DNA from: JBFGCM01 sp041581135
GTDB lineage: Bacteria > Actinomycetota > Acidimicrobiia > Spongiisociales > UBA5794
DNA length: 43,261 nucleotides
Direction of reading: 5' to 3'
Assembly: GCA_041581135.1 (NCBI GenBank)
Contig: JBFGCM010000021.1
Coordinates: 1 to 43,261, forward strand
Both the position numbers and the translations under genes were made by a program. Each line of letters opens with the position of its first letter. The first letter of the stretch is position 1. Positions 7,915 to 14,918 of the stretch are shown piece after piece. Below the pieces are notes generated by a model. That model made no database searches. It had not been told where the DNA came from and saw only the letters and a list, made by a program, of their open reading frames with translations.

Positions 7915-10581
7915 TCAACCGGCTTGTGACTCGAACGCCAATGCATCGGCGAGCAGCACGGCGGTGGCCTCCGGCGCCGGCATCGGCTCAGCGAAGTAGA
8001 AGCCCTGCGCCAGCCCGCATTCGATGTTGCGCAGGTCGATGACCTGGTCCGAGCGCTCGACACCTTCTGCCACCGTCTCGATGTCGAGGGCGTGGGCCAG
8101 AGTGACGATGCCACGGGTCAGCGTGCGGTCGTCGCCTCCCGAACCGAGCGAATCGATGAACGACTTGTCGACCTTCACGATGTCCGCCCGGAAACGCTGG
8201 AGGTAGTTCAGGGCGGAGTACCCCGTCCCGAAGTCGTCGATCGCCAGGCGCACGCCGAGCTCGCGAAGACGTTCGAGCTGCTGCATCGTGGCCTCGCTGT
8301 CGCCCAGGAACACGCTCTCGGTGATCTCCATGACCACGTCGTGAGCCGACAGCCCCGTGCCGTCGAGAGCGGCAGCCACGTCGGTGGCCAGGTCGGGGTG
8401 CTGGAATTGGCGAACCGACAGGTTGACGCTCACCGACAAGCGGTCCCCCTGCGCACGACCCGCCTGCCACTTCCCTGCCTGGCGGAACGCCTGGCTGAGC
8501 ACCCAACGGCCGATCTGGACGATCTGGCCGGTCTCTTCGATCAACGGGATGAACTCGTCCGGCAGCACCACGCCGCGCTCAGGATGCTCCCAGCGCAGCA
8601 GTGCCTCGACGCCGCGCACAGCGCCGCCCTCGAGCGAGAAGATCGGCTGGTAGTAGACGACGAACTCGTGGCGATCGATGGCGCGCTGGAGCGCAGATTT
8701 CATGTCGAAACGGGAACGCGCCGCATGGTGCATCTCGGGCCGAAACACCTCGAGCCGCCCCTTGCCCGCCGTCTTGGCATCGAACATGGCGGTGTCCGCA
8801 TTCCGGAGCAAGTCCTCCGCAGTGCTGTCGGGGTTGCTCATCGCCACCCCGAGGGTGGCCCCGACCTGGATGTGCCGGTCTTCGAGGTACACGGGCTGGC
8901 GCATCGCCAGCAAGATCCGCTCGGCGATGACGACCGCATCACCCACGTCGTGGAGATCCTCCAACAACACGGCGAATTCGTCGCCGCCGAGGCGAGCCGC
9001 ACTGTCGGCCTCACGGAGGCAGTCGAGGGTCCTGGCCCCCACTACGCGGAGCAACTCGTCGCCGGCGTGATGGCCCAGGCTGTCGTTGACTGTCTTGAAG
9101 TCGTCGAGATCCACGAAGATGACGGCCACCGAGCTGTTCTGGCGCTTGGCGCGGTCCAGGGCATGAGAGACCCGATCCCGGAAGAGCACGCGGTTGGCCA
9201 AGCCGGTGAGGGCGTCGTGACTCGCCATGTGCTGGAGCTGCGCCTCGAATGCCACGCGGTCGGTCATGTCTCGAATCGTCAGCACGACACCGGCAAGGCC
9301 GGGATCGTCGGTCAAGTTGACGCCCAACACCTCGGCGTGGCGCCATGCGCCCCTGCGGTGCCGGATACGCACCTCGATGCTCTCCCTGGCGTCCGACTCC
9401 GCCTGCCCGGCGTGCTCCAGGAACACGGCAAAGCGCTCTTCGTCGTCGGCGTGAACCAACCCACCAGACCAGCCTCCGATGAGACGGTCCGTGCTGTAGC
9501 CCAGCACGGAGGACACCGAGGGGCTGACGTAGGTGAACCGCCCGCTCTGGTCGACGACTGCGATGACATCGGAGGCGTGCTGCACGAGGGAGCGGAAGCG
9601 ATGCTCGCTCAACTCGAGTGCGTTCGCGATCTGGTCTCGGTCGGTGATCAGCTCCCCCACCCGCCACAGGCCGAAGAGCGTGACGACCCCCACGGCGATG
9701 GCCACCAGGATCACCGTTTGCCGATCGGTGCTGTCCTGGAGCAGATGTAGCCACACGATCACGGGGTTGGCGACGAGGGCTGCTCCGACGAGGAGCAGCC
9801 GTGTGGTCACGTGCGTCCGGCTGCTCGTGTCGAGCACGCCGGCACCCGCCATCGACGGATGGAGGGCCGCCACCCCGACGAACACCGCCGCCATGAGCCA
9901 GGTGGCGTCCGAGAGGCGCGGGGGCCCCGTCACCGGATCCGACAACGTGAGGAAGGCCTGGGCAGCCAGGGTCATGCTGCCGGCGGCGAGCAACGACAAC
10001 AGGCTCACCGAACCCAGGCCCCTCCCGTCGAAGAGCCGCACCGAGATGATGGTCAACACGACGGTGAGCCCGGCGAGCACCATCGGGACCAGTGCCCGAT
10101 CCAGCAGCAGCGCGGTGTCGGCGCCTTGGGTGAGCAGCCACCACTGCCACACCAGCAAGGCTCCACCGGAGACCACCAAGGCAGCATCCACGATGGCATC
10201 GCGCCGCTGCAGCGGACGGTGTTCGTACACGAACGCCGCGATGGCCACCACGAGCGCCGCCATGGCGAGGAGCTTGACCACGCCTTGGAAGAGCACTCCC
10301 CACTCGTACCCGGCGAACTGCGCCGCCCAGCCGATGTTGCTGGACGCGAACAACCCCAGCGACACACCGAGGGCGAGCCACGGCAGTGGGCCCGTGGGGC
10401 GGTTCTTGCGTATCCCCCAGAAGACGGCGATGGTGGCCGGCACGTTGACGGCGAGGCTGCTCAAGGCACGGCCGATGCCATCGGGGACGGCGAGTTGCAG
10501 GCCAACGAGGGCAACGCCGATGAAGAAGAACCATCGGGCGCCGCTGGCCATCCGGCGCGTATTGGGGTGCTCTGTATGCAT
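7915..10581 (-). CDS. Membrane PAS-GGDEF-EAL cyclic-di-GMP enzyme
   Basis: An 888-aa putative bifunctional diguanylate cyclase/phosphodiesterase. About nine hydrophobic segments fill the N-terminal 300 residues, followed by a PAS domain (SEHRFRSLVQHASDVIAVVD). The GGDEF motif is intact (RLGGDEF, about residues 530-536), with an RxxD inhibitory site exactly five residues before it. The EAL domain (EALLRW from about residue 659) keeps the metal and catalytic motifs NLSVRQF, ITES, DDFGTGYS, KVDKSF and EGVE. Both activities look intact, so net direction cannot be read from sequence. I chose the ATG at 10581; a TTG at 10629 would add 16 polar residues. An 18-nt inverted repeat lies just upstream of the chosen start. 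Confidence 0.93.
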   Translation of the reverse strand: MHTEHPNTRRMASGARWFFFIGVALVGLQLAVPDGIGRALSSLAVNVPATIAVFWGIRKNRPTGPLPWLALGVSLGLFASSNIGWAAQFAGYEWGVLFQGVVKLLAMAALVVAIAAFVYEHRPLQRRDAIVDAALVVSGGALLVWQWWLLTQGADTALLLDRALVPMVLAGLTVVLTIISVRLFDGRGLGSVSLLSLLAAGSMTLAAQAFLTLSDPVTGPPRLSDATWLMAAVFVGVAALHPSMAGAGVLDTSSRTHVTTRLLLVGAALVANPVIVWLHLLQDSTDRQTVILVAIAVGVVTLFGLWRVGELITDRDQIANALELSEHRFRSLVQHASDVIAVVDQSGRFTYVSPSVSSVLGYSTDRLIGGWSGGLVHADDEERFAVFLEHAGQAESDARESIEVRIRHRRGAWRHAEVLGVNLTDDPGLAGVVLTIRDMTDRVAFEAQLQHMASHDALTGLANRVLFRDRVSHALDRAKRQNSSVAVIFVDLDDFKTVNDSLGHHAGDELLRVVGARTLDCLREADSAARLGGDEFAVLLEDLHDVGDAVVIAERILLAMRQPVYLEDRHIQVGATLGVAMSNPDSTAEDLLRNADTAMFDAKTAGKGRLEVFRPEMHHAARSRFDMKSALQRAIDRHEFVVYYQPIFSLEGGAVRGVEALLRWEHPERGVVLPDEFIPLIEETGQIVQIGRWVLSQAFRQAGKWQAGRAQGDRLSVSVNLSVRQFQHPDLATDVAAALDGTGLSAHDVVMEITESVFLGDSEATMQQLERLRELGVRLAIDDFGTGYSALNYLQRFRADIVKVDKSFIDSLGSGGDDRTLTRGIVTLAHALDIETVAEGVERSDQVIDLRNIECGLAQGFYFAEPMPAPEATAVLLADALAFESQAG

Positions 10582-10596
10582 CACGTCGATACGATG

Positions 10597-10614
10597 CGCA
10601 CTCGTGCGAGTGCG
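10597..10614. promoter_or_regulatory. Inverted repeat upstream of the GGDEF-EAL gene
   Basis: CGCACTCG-TG-CGAGTGCG is a perfect 8-bp inverted repeat with a 2-nt centre, ending 16 nt upstream of the ATG at 10581. A minus-strand TACCTT at 10628-10633 could be the -10, which would put the repeat in the short 5' leader. It could be an operator or an RNA hairpin at the ribosome entry site. If the alternative TTG at 10629 were the real start, the repeat would be coding. Confidence 0.4.
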
Positions 10615-10663
10615 ATGCGTAGTGGCCAAGGTAGCAGCATCTGACGCCCAGCTGGCCCGCGAG

Positions 10664-11458
10664 TCACAACAGCAGGTCGAGCGGGTGGACGCCGGATCTG
10701 GCCAAGACCATCAGATCCATCGTCAATGCCACGACCACGTGGACGATGAAGCCGGGCACGAAGCTGCGGCTCCGCAACGCCAGGTGTCCCAGGGCCAAGC
10801 CGGCGACCAGTGCCCCGGCGATCTCGAGTGAGGGCTTGCCCGCATGGATCAACACGTATGGCACGGTCATGACGGCCACCGCCCATCCGGCGCCGAGACG
10901 GTCCCGGAGCCCGAACAGGAGGTAGCCGCGGAAGAACGCCTCGAGTCCGAGGAACTGCACCGCATAGCCGAGCTCGTAGGCGACGAATGTGGCACCTCCC
11001 GAGGCGGCATCCGAGTAGAACGGATAGAAGGTGCGGAAGGAGTCGAGCGACGACGCCCATGCGAGCACCGGCACCATCACCAGCAGCATCCCGAAGTACG
11101 GCAACCAGTGCCGGCCGAGGCCGCGAACCCGATAGCCGAAGTCCGCAGGTCGTCTTCCCAGCACCCACACGATCATGCCGAGCGGCAGGCCGATTCGAAG
11201 CACGAGTGACGTCGCTCCCCACCACAGGTAGCCCAGCACAGGACCCTCGAGGACGTCGGGGACGGTCGACTCCAATCGCTCGTGCCACCCGGCCCGCAGA
11301 AAAAACCCGGGCCTGCCCCAGATCCAGAACACGACGAGCAGCGCAGCCGAGGTGACGGCAACGATGACGGCTTGCCTGGTGGCCGACGCGGCCGACTCGG
11401 CCGACTCGGTGACAACGAGCGGGGTGGTGGGCTGGCGGAGGTCGCTACGTTGGCTCAT
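10664..11458 (-). CDS. CPBP family intramembrane glutamic protease
   Basis: A 264-aa polytopic membrane protein with about seven hydrophobic segments. The CPBP (Rce1/Abi) signature is seen as LGLEAFFRGYLLFGL, followed by the conserved His in LIHAGKPS and by HVVVALTMD in the last helices. Motif 1 has a single Glu followed by Ala rather than the common EE pair, which occurs in part of the family. Such proteins cleave prenylated or membrane peptides or act in bacteriocin self-immunity; the substrate here is unknown. A minus-strand TACCCT lies 9 nt before the ATG. It is divergent from ku. Confidence 0.88.
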   Translation of the reverse strand: MSQRSDLRQPTTPLVVTESAESAASATRQAVIVAVTSAALLVVFWIWGRPGFFLRAGWHERLESTVPDVLEGPVLGYLWWGATSLVLRIGLPLGMIVWVLGRRPADFGYRVRGLGRHWLPYFGMLLVMVPVLAWASSLDSFRTFYPFYSDAASGGATFVAYELGYAVQFLGLEAFFRGYLLFGLRDRLGAGWAVAVMTVPYVLIHAGKPSLEIAGALVAGLALGHLALRSRSFVPGFIVHVVVALTMDLMVLARSGVHPLDLLL

Positions 11459-11467
11459 CGGGGCCCA

Positions 11468-11473
11468 AGGGTA
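11468..11473 (-). promoter_or_regulatory. -10-like hexamer before the CPBP gene
   Basis: TACCCT on the minus strand, 9 nt before the ATG at 11458. The spacing is slightly longer than for the clearest leaderless cases in this window. Confidence 0.3.
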
Positions 11474-11502
11474 CGCCCGGCGCGGTCACCTGCGGCGCCT
11501 CA

Positions 11503-11508
11503 TAGAAT
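11503..11508 (+). promoter_or_regulatory. -10 hexamer of the ku promoter
   Basis: TAGAAT is a close match to TATAAT in very GC-rich surroundings. Transcription would start near 11515, giving a leader of about 25 nt that carries the strong ribosome binding site at 11527-11533. Confidence 0.45.
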
Positions 11509-11526
11509 GATTTCGCGGTGTTGCGC

Positions 11527-11533
11527 GGGGAGG
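11527..11533 (+). promoter_or_regulatory. Ribosome binding site that decides the ku start
   Basis: GGGGAGG lies 5 nt before the ATG at 11539. This favours that ATG over the in-frame GTG at 11518, which has no such site. Confidence 0.6.
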
Positions 11534-11538
11534 TACGC

Positions 11539-12330
11539 ATGCGGCCCATTTGGAAGGGCGCCATATCGTTCGGCCTGGTCACCATCCCGGTGGGCTTGTA
11601 CACGGCGCGGGAGGACAAGCGGCCCAAGTTCCGCCAGCTACGCGAGTCCGACCACTCCGCCATCAAGTACAAGCGTGTGGCCGAGACCGACGGCGAGGAA
11701 GTCCCGTACGAGAACATCGTGAAGGGGTACGAGTTCGAGAAGGGCCGCTACGTGGTCTTCAGCGGCGAGGAGATATCCGACGCGCTCAAGAGTGCGAACG
11801 GCGGGGTCGTCGACGTCGTGCAGTTCGTGAGCCAGAGCGAGATCGACCCCATCTATTACCGCTCCAGCTACTACCTGGCCCCGGAGAAGACCGGACTGAA
11901 GGCCTACCGCATCCTCCTGGATGCGCTCAAGGAGAAGGACATGGTGGGGATCGCCAAGGTGGCGATTCGTGACCGGGAGTACTTGTCCGCCATCCGGGCC
12001 GAAGACGACGTGATCATCCTGGAGACCATGTATTGGCCCGACGAGATCCGCGAACCCGCATTCGAAGAACTCGACGCCGAGGTCGAGATCCGTGACGACG
12101 AGGTCAAGATGGCGGAGATGATCATCGACAACCTGACGACCGAGTTCGATCCGTCGGCGTGGCACGACGTGACCAGAGAGACCATCGAGGCCCTCGCGCA
12201 GCAAAAGATCGACGGTCAGGAGATCGTGTCCCCCGAGGCCGGCCCTGAGCCCACGGGCGTCGTGGATCTCATGGAGGCACTCAAGGCCAGCGTCGAGGCG
12301 ACCAAGGCCAAGAAGAAGAAGGCGGGCTGA
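11539..12330 (+). CDS. ku: Ku protein, non-homologous end joining
   Basis: A 263-aa bacterial Ku homolog that forms a homodimeric ring on DNA double-strand ends and recruits a LigD-type ligase. The N-terminus MRPIWKGAISFGLVTIPVGL is the family signature, and the core includes FVSQSEIDPIYYRSSYYLAP. The C-terminus ends in a short Lys-rich tail (KAKKKKAG), as is usual for bacterial Ku. The start is set by a GGGGAGG ribosome binding site. An ATP-dependent ligase gene lies about 320 nt beyond it on the opposite strand, so the two form a convergent NHEJ pair, with two small membrane-protein genes between. Confidence 0.97.
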   Translation: MRPIWKGAISFGLVTIPVGLYTAREDKRPKFRQLRESDHSAIKYKRVAETDGEEVPYENIVKGYEFEKGRYVVFSGEEISDALKSANGGVVDVVQFVSQSEIDPIYYRSSYYLAPEKTGLKAYRILLDALKEKDMVGIAKVAIRDREYLSAIRAEDDVIILETMYWPDEIREPAFEELDAEVEIRDDEVKMAEMIIDNLTTEFDPSAWHDVTRETIEALAQQKIDGQEIVSPEAGPEPTGVVDLMEALKASVEATKAKKKKAG

Positions 12331-12333
12331 GGC

Positions 12334-12498
12334 TCAGCTCACCGCGCGCAGGCGTGAGGGCTCACCGTCGGCATGCGCCTCGTCCGGAAGCTCCTCGAGT
12401 TCGCCGTCGGATGACCGCGAGTTGGTCAGCAACACGGCCCAACAGAAGCCCCCGGCCCCGAGCAAGACGATCAGGGCGACGACTTCGACGACGGTCAT
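12334..12498 (-). CDS. Small single-pass membrane protein (54 aa)
   Basis: A short gene whose product has one hydrophobic helix at residues 2-25 (TVVEVVALIVLLGAGGFCWA) and an acidic cytoplasmic tail rich in Glu and Asp. Its ATG overlaps the stop of the 40-aa gene upstream by 4 nt (ATGA), the usual sign of translational coupling, and this is the main evidence that both are real. No family is recognised. It converges with ku, with 3 nt between stops. The role is unknown; a link to NHEJ rests only on position. Confidence 0.5.
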   Translation of the reverse strand: MTVVEVVALIVLLGAGGFCWAVLLTNSRSSDGELEELPDEAHADGEPSRLRAVS

Positions 12499-12617
12499 GA
12501 GGGACGCGACCCGAGGTGGGCGTCGATGGCTGCGATCTCGCTCCCCAGGTGCGTCGCCAACACACCGACCATCACGGCAAGCACCGAGGTCGGGATGACG
12601 AGCAAGACGAGTGCCAT
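12495..12617 (-). CDS. Very small membrane protein (40 aa)
   Basis: The predicted product starts MALVLLVIPTSVLAVMVGVL, a single hydrophobic helix, followed by a short polar tail (ATHLGSEIAAIDAHLGSRPS). The stop codon overlaps the ATG of the next small gene by 4 nt. It begins 35 nt downstream of the ligase gene on the same strand, so ligase, 40-aa and 54-aa genes may form one operon. No clear Shine-Dalgarno was seen. No family is recognised. Ribosome profiling or conservation in relatives would settle whether it is real. Confidence 0.42.
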   Translation of the reverse strand: MALVLLVIPTSVLAVMVGVLATHLGSEIAAIDAHLGSRPS

Positions 12618-12652
12618 GGCTCAAACATCGGCAATTGGCGATGATGGCTTGA

Positions 12653-13591
12653 TCACGGGTTTTCGCGATCGCCCAGCTCATCCGCCCACGCGATCGATCG
12701 CGGGTCGTCGTCGGTGAATCCCTTGAACGACGGACCGCGCAGCCGTCCGGCCCCGGTGAACTCCTTGTACTGCACCATCGCCACCAGCCGCGGCTCCACC
12801 CAGACGGCATCCGGCGGGATATCGGAGGCCTCGACGAATGGGCACTCGGGAGTGGTCATGGCGTCGAGGGCATGGCGGATCGCGGCCAGGTGCTCGTTGG
12901 AGAATCCGCTGCCCACCGCCCCGATCCAGCGCAGACCCTGGTCGGTGTACACACCGACCAGCAGCGATCCGAAGCTGGTCGACCGCCCGCGCTCACCCGG
13001 CAGGTAGCCGCCGACCACGGCACGGACCGTCTTGAAGTGGGTGATCTTGCGCCAGTCGGGCGAACGCGTGCCCGGCCGGTACCCGGAGCCCGCTCGCTTG
13101 GCCACGATCCCCTCGATGCCGCGGTCCACGACGAACTGCCAGAGCGCAGAGGGATCTTCCTCGATGACGGTCGAGGTGACGAACGGCTGAGCCAAGTCGA
13201 GACCGAGCAACCGCTCCCGCCTCTGGTCGAAAGGGAGACCGGTGATGTCGGTGCCGTCGTACAGGATGTCGAACACGACACAGCTGATGGGGATCGCTGC
13301 CACCGAACGGGCCACGTCCGGCGCATGCATCAGGTTCATGCGACCTTGCAGCTTCTCGAACGAAGGTCGGCCCGACTCGTCCAATGCCACGATCTCGCCG
13401 TCGAGCACGAGTGGGCGATCAGCCTCCAGGGTGGTGAGCTCGGGATAACGCGAGGTGGCGTCGTTGCCGGCGCGGCTCCGAACCTCGACGGACCGGCCAT
13501 CCCACGTCACCAGGGCGCGCACACCGTCCCACTTGATCTCGAAAGACCAATCGGGATCGATGAACGGCCGGGGCCACGGCGTGGCCAACAT
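12653..13591 (-). CDS. ATP-dependent DNA ligase (LigD ligase-domain type)
   Basis: A 312-aa stand-alone ligase. Motif I with the adenylated lysine is EIKWDGVRA (K20), followed by motif III DGEIVALDE, motif IV EGIVAKRAGSGY and motif V WRKITHFKTVRAVVGGY; an OB-fold domain follows. It corresponds to the ligase domain of multidomain LigD, without the polymerase and nuclease domains, and resembles the small LigC-type ligases. It probably seals ends presented by the nearby Ku. The ATG at 13591 is the only ordinary start; frame similarity to ligases (RFEP) seems to continue a few codons upstream to a possible CTG. It lies 26 nt after the YqeY-like gene. Confidence 0.94.
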   Translation of the reverse strand: MLATPWPRPFIDPDWSFEIKWDGVRALVTWDGRSVEVRSRAGNDATSRYPELTTLEADRPLVLDGEIVALDESGRPSFEKLQGRMNLMHAPDVARSVAAIPISCVVFDILYDGTDITGLPFDQRRERLLGLDLAQPFVTSTVIEEDPSALWQFVVDRGIEGIVAKRAGSGYRPGTRSPDWRKITHFKTVRAVVGGYLPGERGRSTSFGSLLVGVYTDQGLRWIGAVGSGFSNEHLAAIRHALDAMTTPECPFVEASDIPPDAVWVEPRLVAMVQYKEFTGAGRLRGPSFKGFTDDDPRSIAWADELGDRENP

Positions 13592-13617
13592 CGGTTCGAA
13601 CCGTGGCGGCCGATCAG

Positions 13618-14076
13618 TCAGGCGCCGAGCTCCTCACGCACCAGGCGATTGACCAACGCTCCATCGAGGTCGGTTCCGGTCTTCATGACGTGGCCGGTCA
13701 CCTTGCCGGCCAGCTTCGGGTCATCTGCTCCCAGCTCGGCGATGGCGGCTCGGACCAACGCGCGGGTCTCGTCCTCGCCGAGGGTGGCGGGCAGCCACCG
13801 CTCCAAGTACTCGATCTCGAACCCGAGCTTCTCGGCCTGGGCACGACCCCGCTCCCCGGCATCCTCGAACTCCTTCTTGGCCTTCTGCATCTTCTTCACG
13901 TAAGAAGCGATGGTTGCCTCATACAGCTCGTCGGCCTCCGGATCACCGTCGAAGTCGGGGGCACTGGTGGCCATGGCGATCTCGGTCTTGAGTTGCCGAA
14001 TGACGTCACTGCGGCGCCGATCGCGCTCGCGCATCGCGTCCTTGAGCTCCGCATCCAGTTCGGCACGAATGGCCAT
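13618..14076 (-). CDS. GatB/YqeY domain protein
   Basis: A 152-aa all-helical protein of the YqeY family, which shares the tRNA-binding tail domain of GatB. Typical features are the N-terminal DAMRERDRRRSDVIRQLKTEI, the middle KEFEDAGERGRAQAE and the closing GKVTGHVMKT. Function is not firmly known; it is thought to act in tRNA or amidotransferase chemistry. The ATG at 14076 has GAGAGG 6 nt upstream; the open frame further upstream does not resemble the family. It is divergent from the whiB-family gene and shares the intergenic region carrying a CRP-type palindrome. Confidence 0.92.
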   Translation of the reverse strand: MAIRAELDAELKDAMRERDRRRSDVIRQLKTEIAMATSAPDFDGDPEADELYEATIASYVKKMQKAKKEFEDAGERGRAQAEKLGFEIEYLERWLPATLGEDETRALVRAAIAELGADDPKLAGKVTGHVMKTGTDLDGALVNRLVREELGA

Positions 14077-14178
14077 GGTGTCCCTCTCGTCGATGGTGTT
14101 CGAGCCGTGCCCGGGGGATCGTTCGGGTGAGGTCGGCTGACCCCACCAGGAGCGAGATCGTACCGCAGAAAAAAACCC

Positions 14179-14208
14179 TTGCATTCACCGACCTGCCTGG
14201 GCTAAGTT
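14179..14208 (+). promoter_or_regulatory. Candidate promoter of the whiB-family gene
   Basis: TTGCAT (14179-14184) and TAAGTT (14203-14208) are separated by 18 nt, a fair match to a housekeeping sigma promoter. It lies in an unusually AT-rich patch. A CRP-type palindrome begins 16 nt downstream of the -10, which would place that operator over or just after the start of transcription. Confidence 0.4.
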
Positions 14209-14224
14209 CAGGCGCGACATACTT

Positions 14225-14240
14225 TGTGAAAGAAATCACA
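14225..14240. promoter_or_regulatory. Perfect CRP/FNR-type operator
   Basis: TGTGA-AAGAAA-TCACA is the exact TGTGA-N6-TCACA consensus of CRP-family regulators. An overlapping outer inverted repeat (TTGTGAA at 14224-14230 and TTCACAA at 14241-14247) extends the symmetry. It lies 85 nt before the ATG of the whiB-family gene and about 150 nt before the divergent YqeY-like gene. Confidence 0.7.
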
Positions 14241-14325
14241 TTCACAAGCCCCACGCACCACCCCCCTAGCCGACCCCCCGATTCGGGCCGCTCATCGGCG
14301 GCGGCACCACCAGGAGGACCCCTAC

Positions 14326-14595
14326 ATGCTCACCGTGAACGACTGGCGGGAACTGTCCGCCTGCCGAGATTCCGACCCGGATACGTTCTTCCCCGTCGGC
14401 ACCACCGGCCCCGCTGTCGACCAGATCGCCAAGGCCATCGCCATCTGCGGGATCTGCAGCGTCCAAGAGGAATGCCTGCAGTACGCGCTAGAGACCAATC
14501 AGGAGGCCGGCGTCTGGGGCGGCTATGCCGAAGACGACCGTCGCCGGCTACGGAAGCGCTGGTTGGCAGAACGGCGACGCCGCCGAGCCAGCTGA
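14326..14595 (+). CDS. WhiB family Fe-S transcriptional regulator
   Basis: An 89-aa WhiB-like protein. Its four cluster-binding cysteines are C13, C41 and C44 in the CGIC motif, and C50 in EECLQYAL. The G(V/I)WGG turn is present (GVWGGYAEDDRR), followed by an Arg-rich DNA-binding tail (RRRLRKRWLAERRRRR). The product would bind a [4Fe-4S] cluster, sense redox or NO, and pair with a sigma factor, as known for Wbl proteins. AGGAGG lies 8 nt before the ATG. Length and C-terminal basic tail are closest to WhiB1/WhiB2-type proteins; the subgroup is uncertain. Upstream is a perfect CRP-type site, and a strong hairpin follows the gene. Confidence 0.95.
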   Translation: MLTVNDWRELSACRDSDPDTFFPVGTTGPAVDQIAKAIAICGICSVQEECLQYALETNQEAGVWGGYAEDDRRRLRKRWLAERRRRRAS

Positions 14596-14614
14596 GCATC
14601 TGTCCAATTCATCA

Positions 14615-14643
14615 GAAGGGCCCGACATCACGTCGGGCCCTTC
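14615..14643. terminator. Strong bidirectional terminator hairpin
   Basis: GAAGGGCCCGAC and GTCGGGCCCTTC form a perfect 12-bp stem around the loop ATCAC. It lies 20 nt after the whiB-family stop and 31 nt beyond the stop of the convergent DUF3107 gene. The A/T pairs at the stem base give a short U run on either strand. Confidence 0.8.
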
Positions 14644-14674
14644 TACGTCTCCTCTCGGACCGGTCGGGCTCGCC

Positions 14675-14908
14675 TCATCCGAATCCGACGCCGGGGCCCT
14701 CCAGCTCGCGGTCGACCTCGACGAAGACGATGCTCGAGACGATGAGACCGTGGCGCCGTCCCCTGACGTCCTCCACCCACAGCACCGACTCACCGTCGCC
14801 TACCGCCTTCTCGAAGCTCTTGACGAACGCGTCGGCGTCGGCGACCTCGAGCTCGAGCTCGCGGGCGGCGCGCACGCCGATGCGGATCTTGACGGCCTCG
14901 CTGCTCAT
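14675..14908 (-). CDS. DUF3107 family protein
   Basis: A 77-aa actinobacterial protein of unknown function. It begins MSSEAVKIRIGVRAARELEL and has the alternating pattern typical of DUF3107 (an N-terminal strand, a central helix DADAFVKSFEKAV, then strands with D.RG...G). It lies 10 nt after mrp on the same strand and has GGGAG upstream of the ATG at 14908, so it is probably the second gene of an mrp operon ending at the shared hairpin. Confidence 0.85.
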   Translation of the reverse strand: MSSEAVKIRIGVRAARELELEVADADAFVKSFEKAVGDGESVLWVEDVRGRRHGLIVSSIVFVEVDRELEGPGVGFG

Positions 14909-14918
14909 GTGGTCTCCC

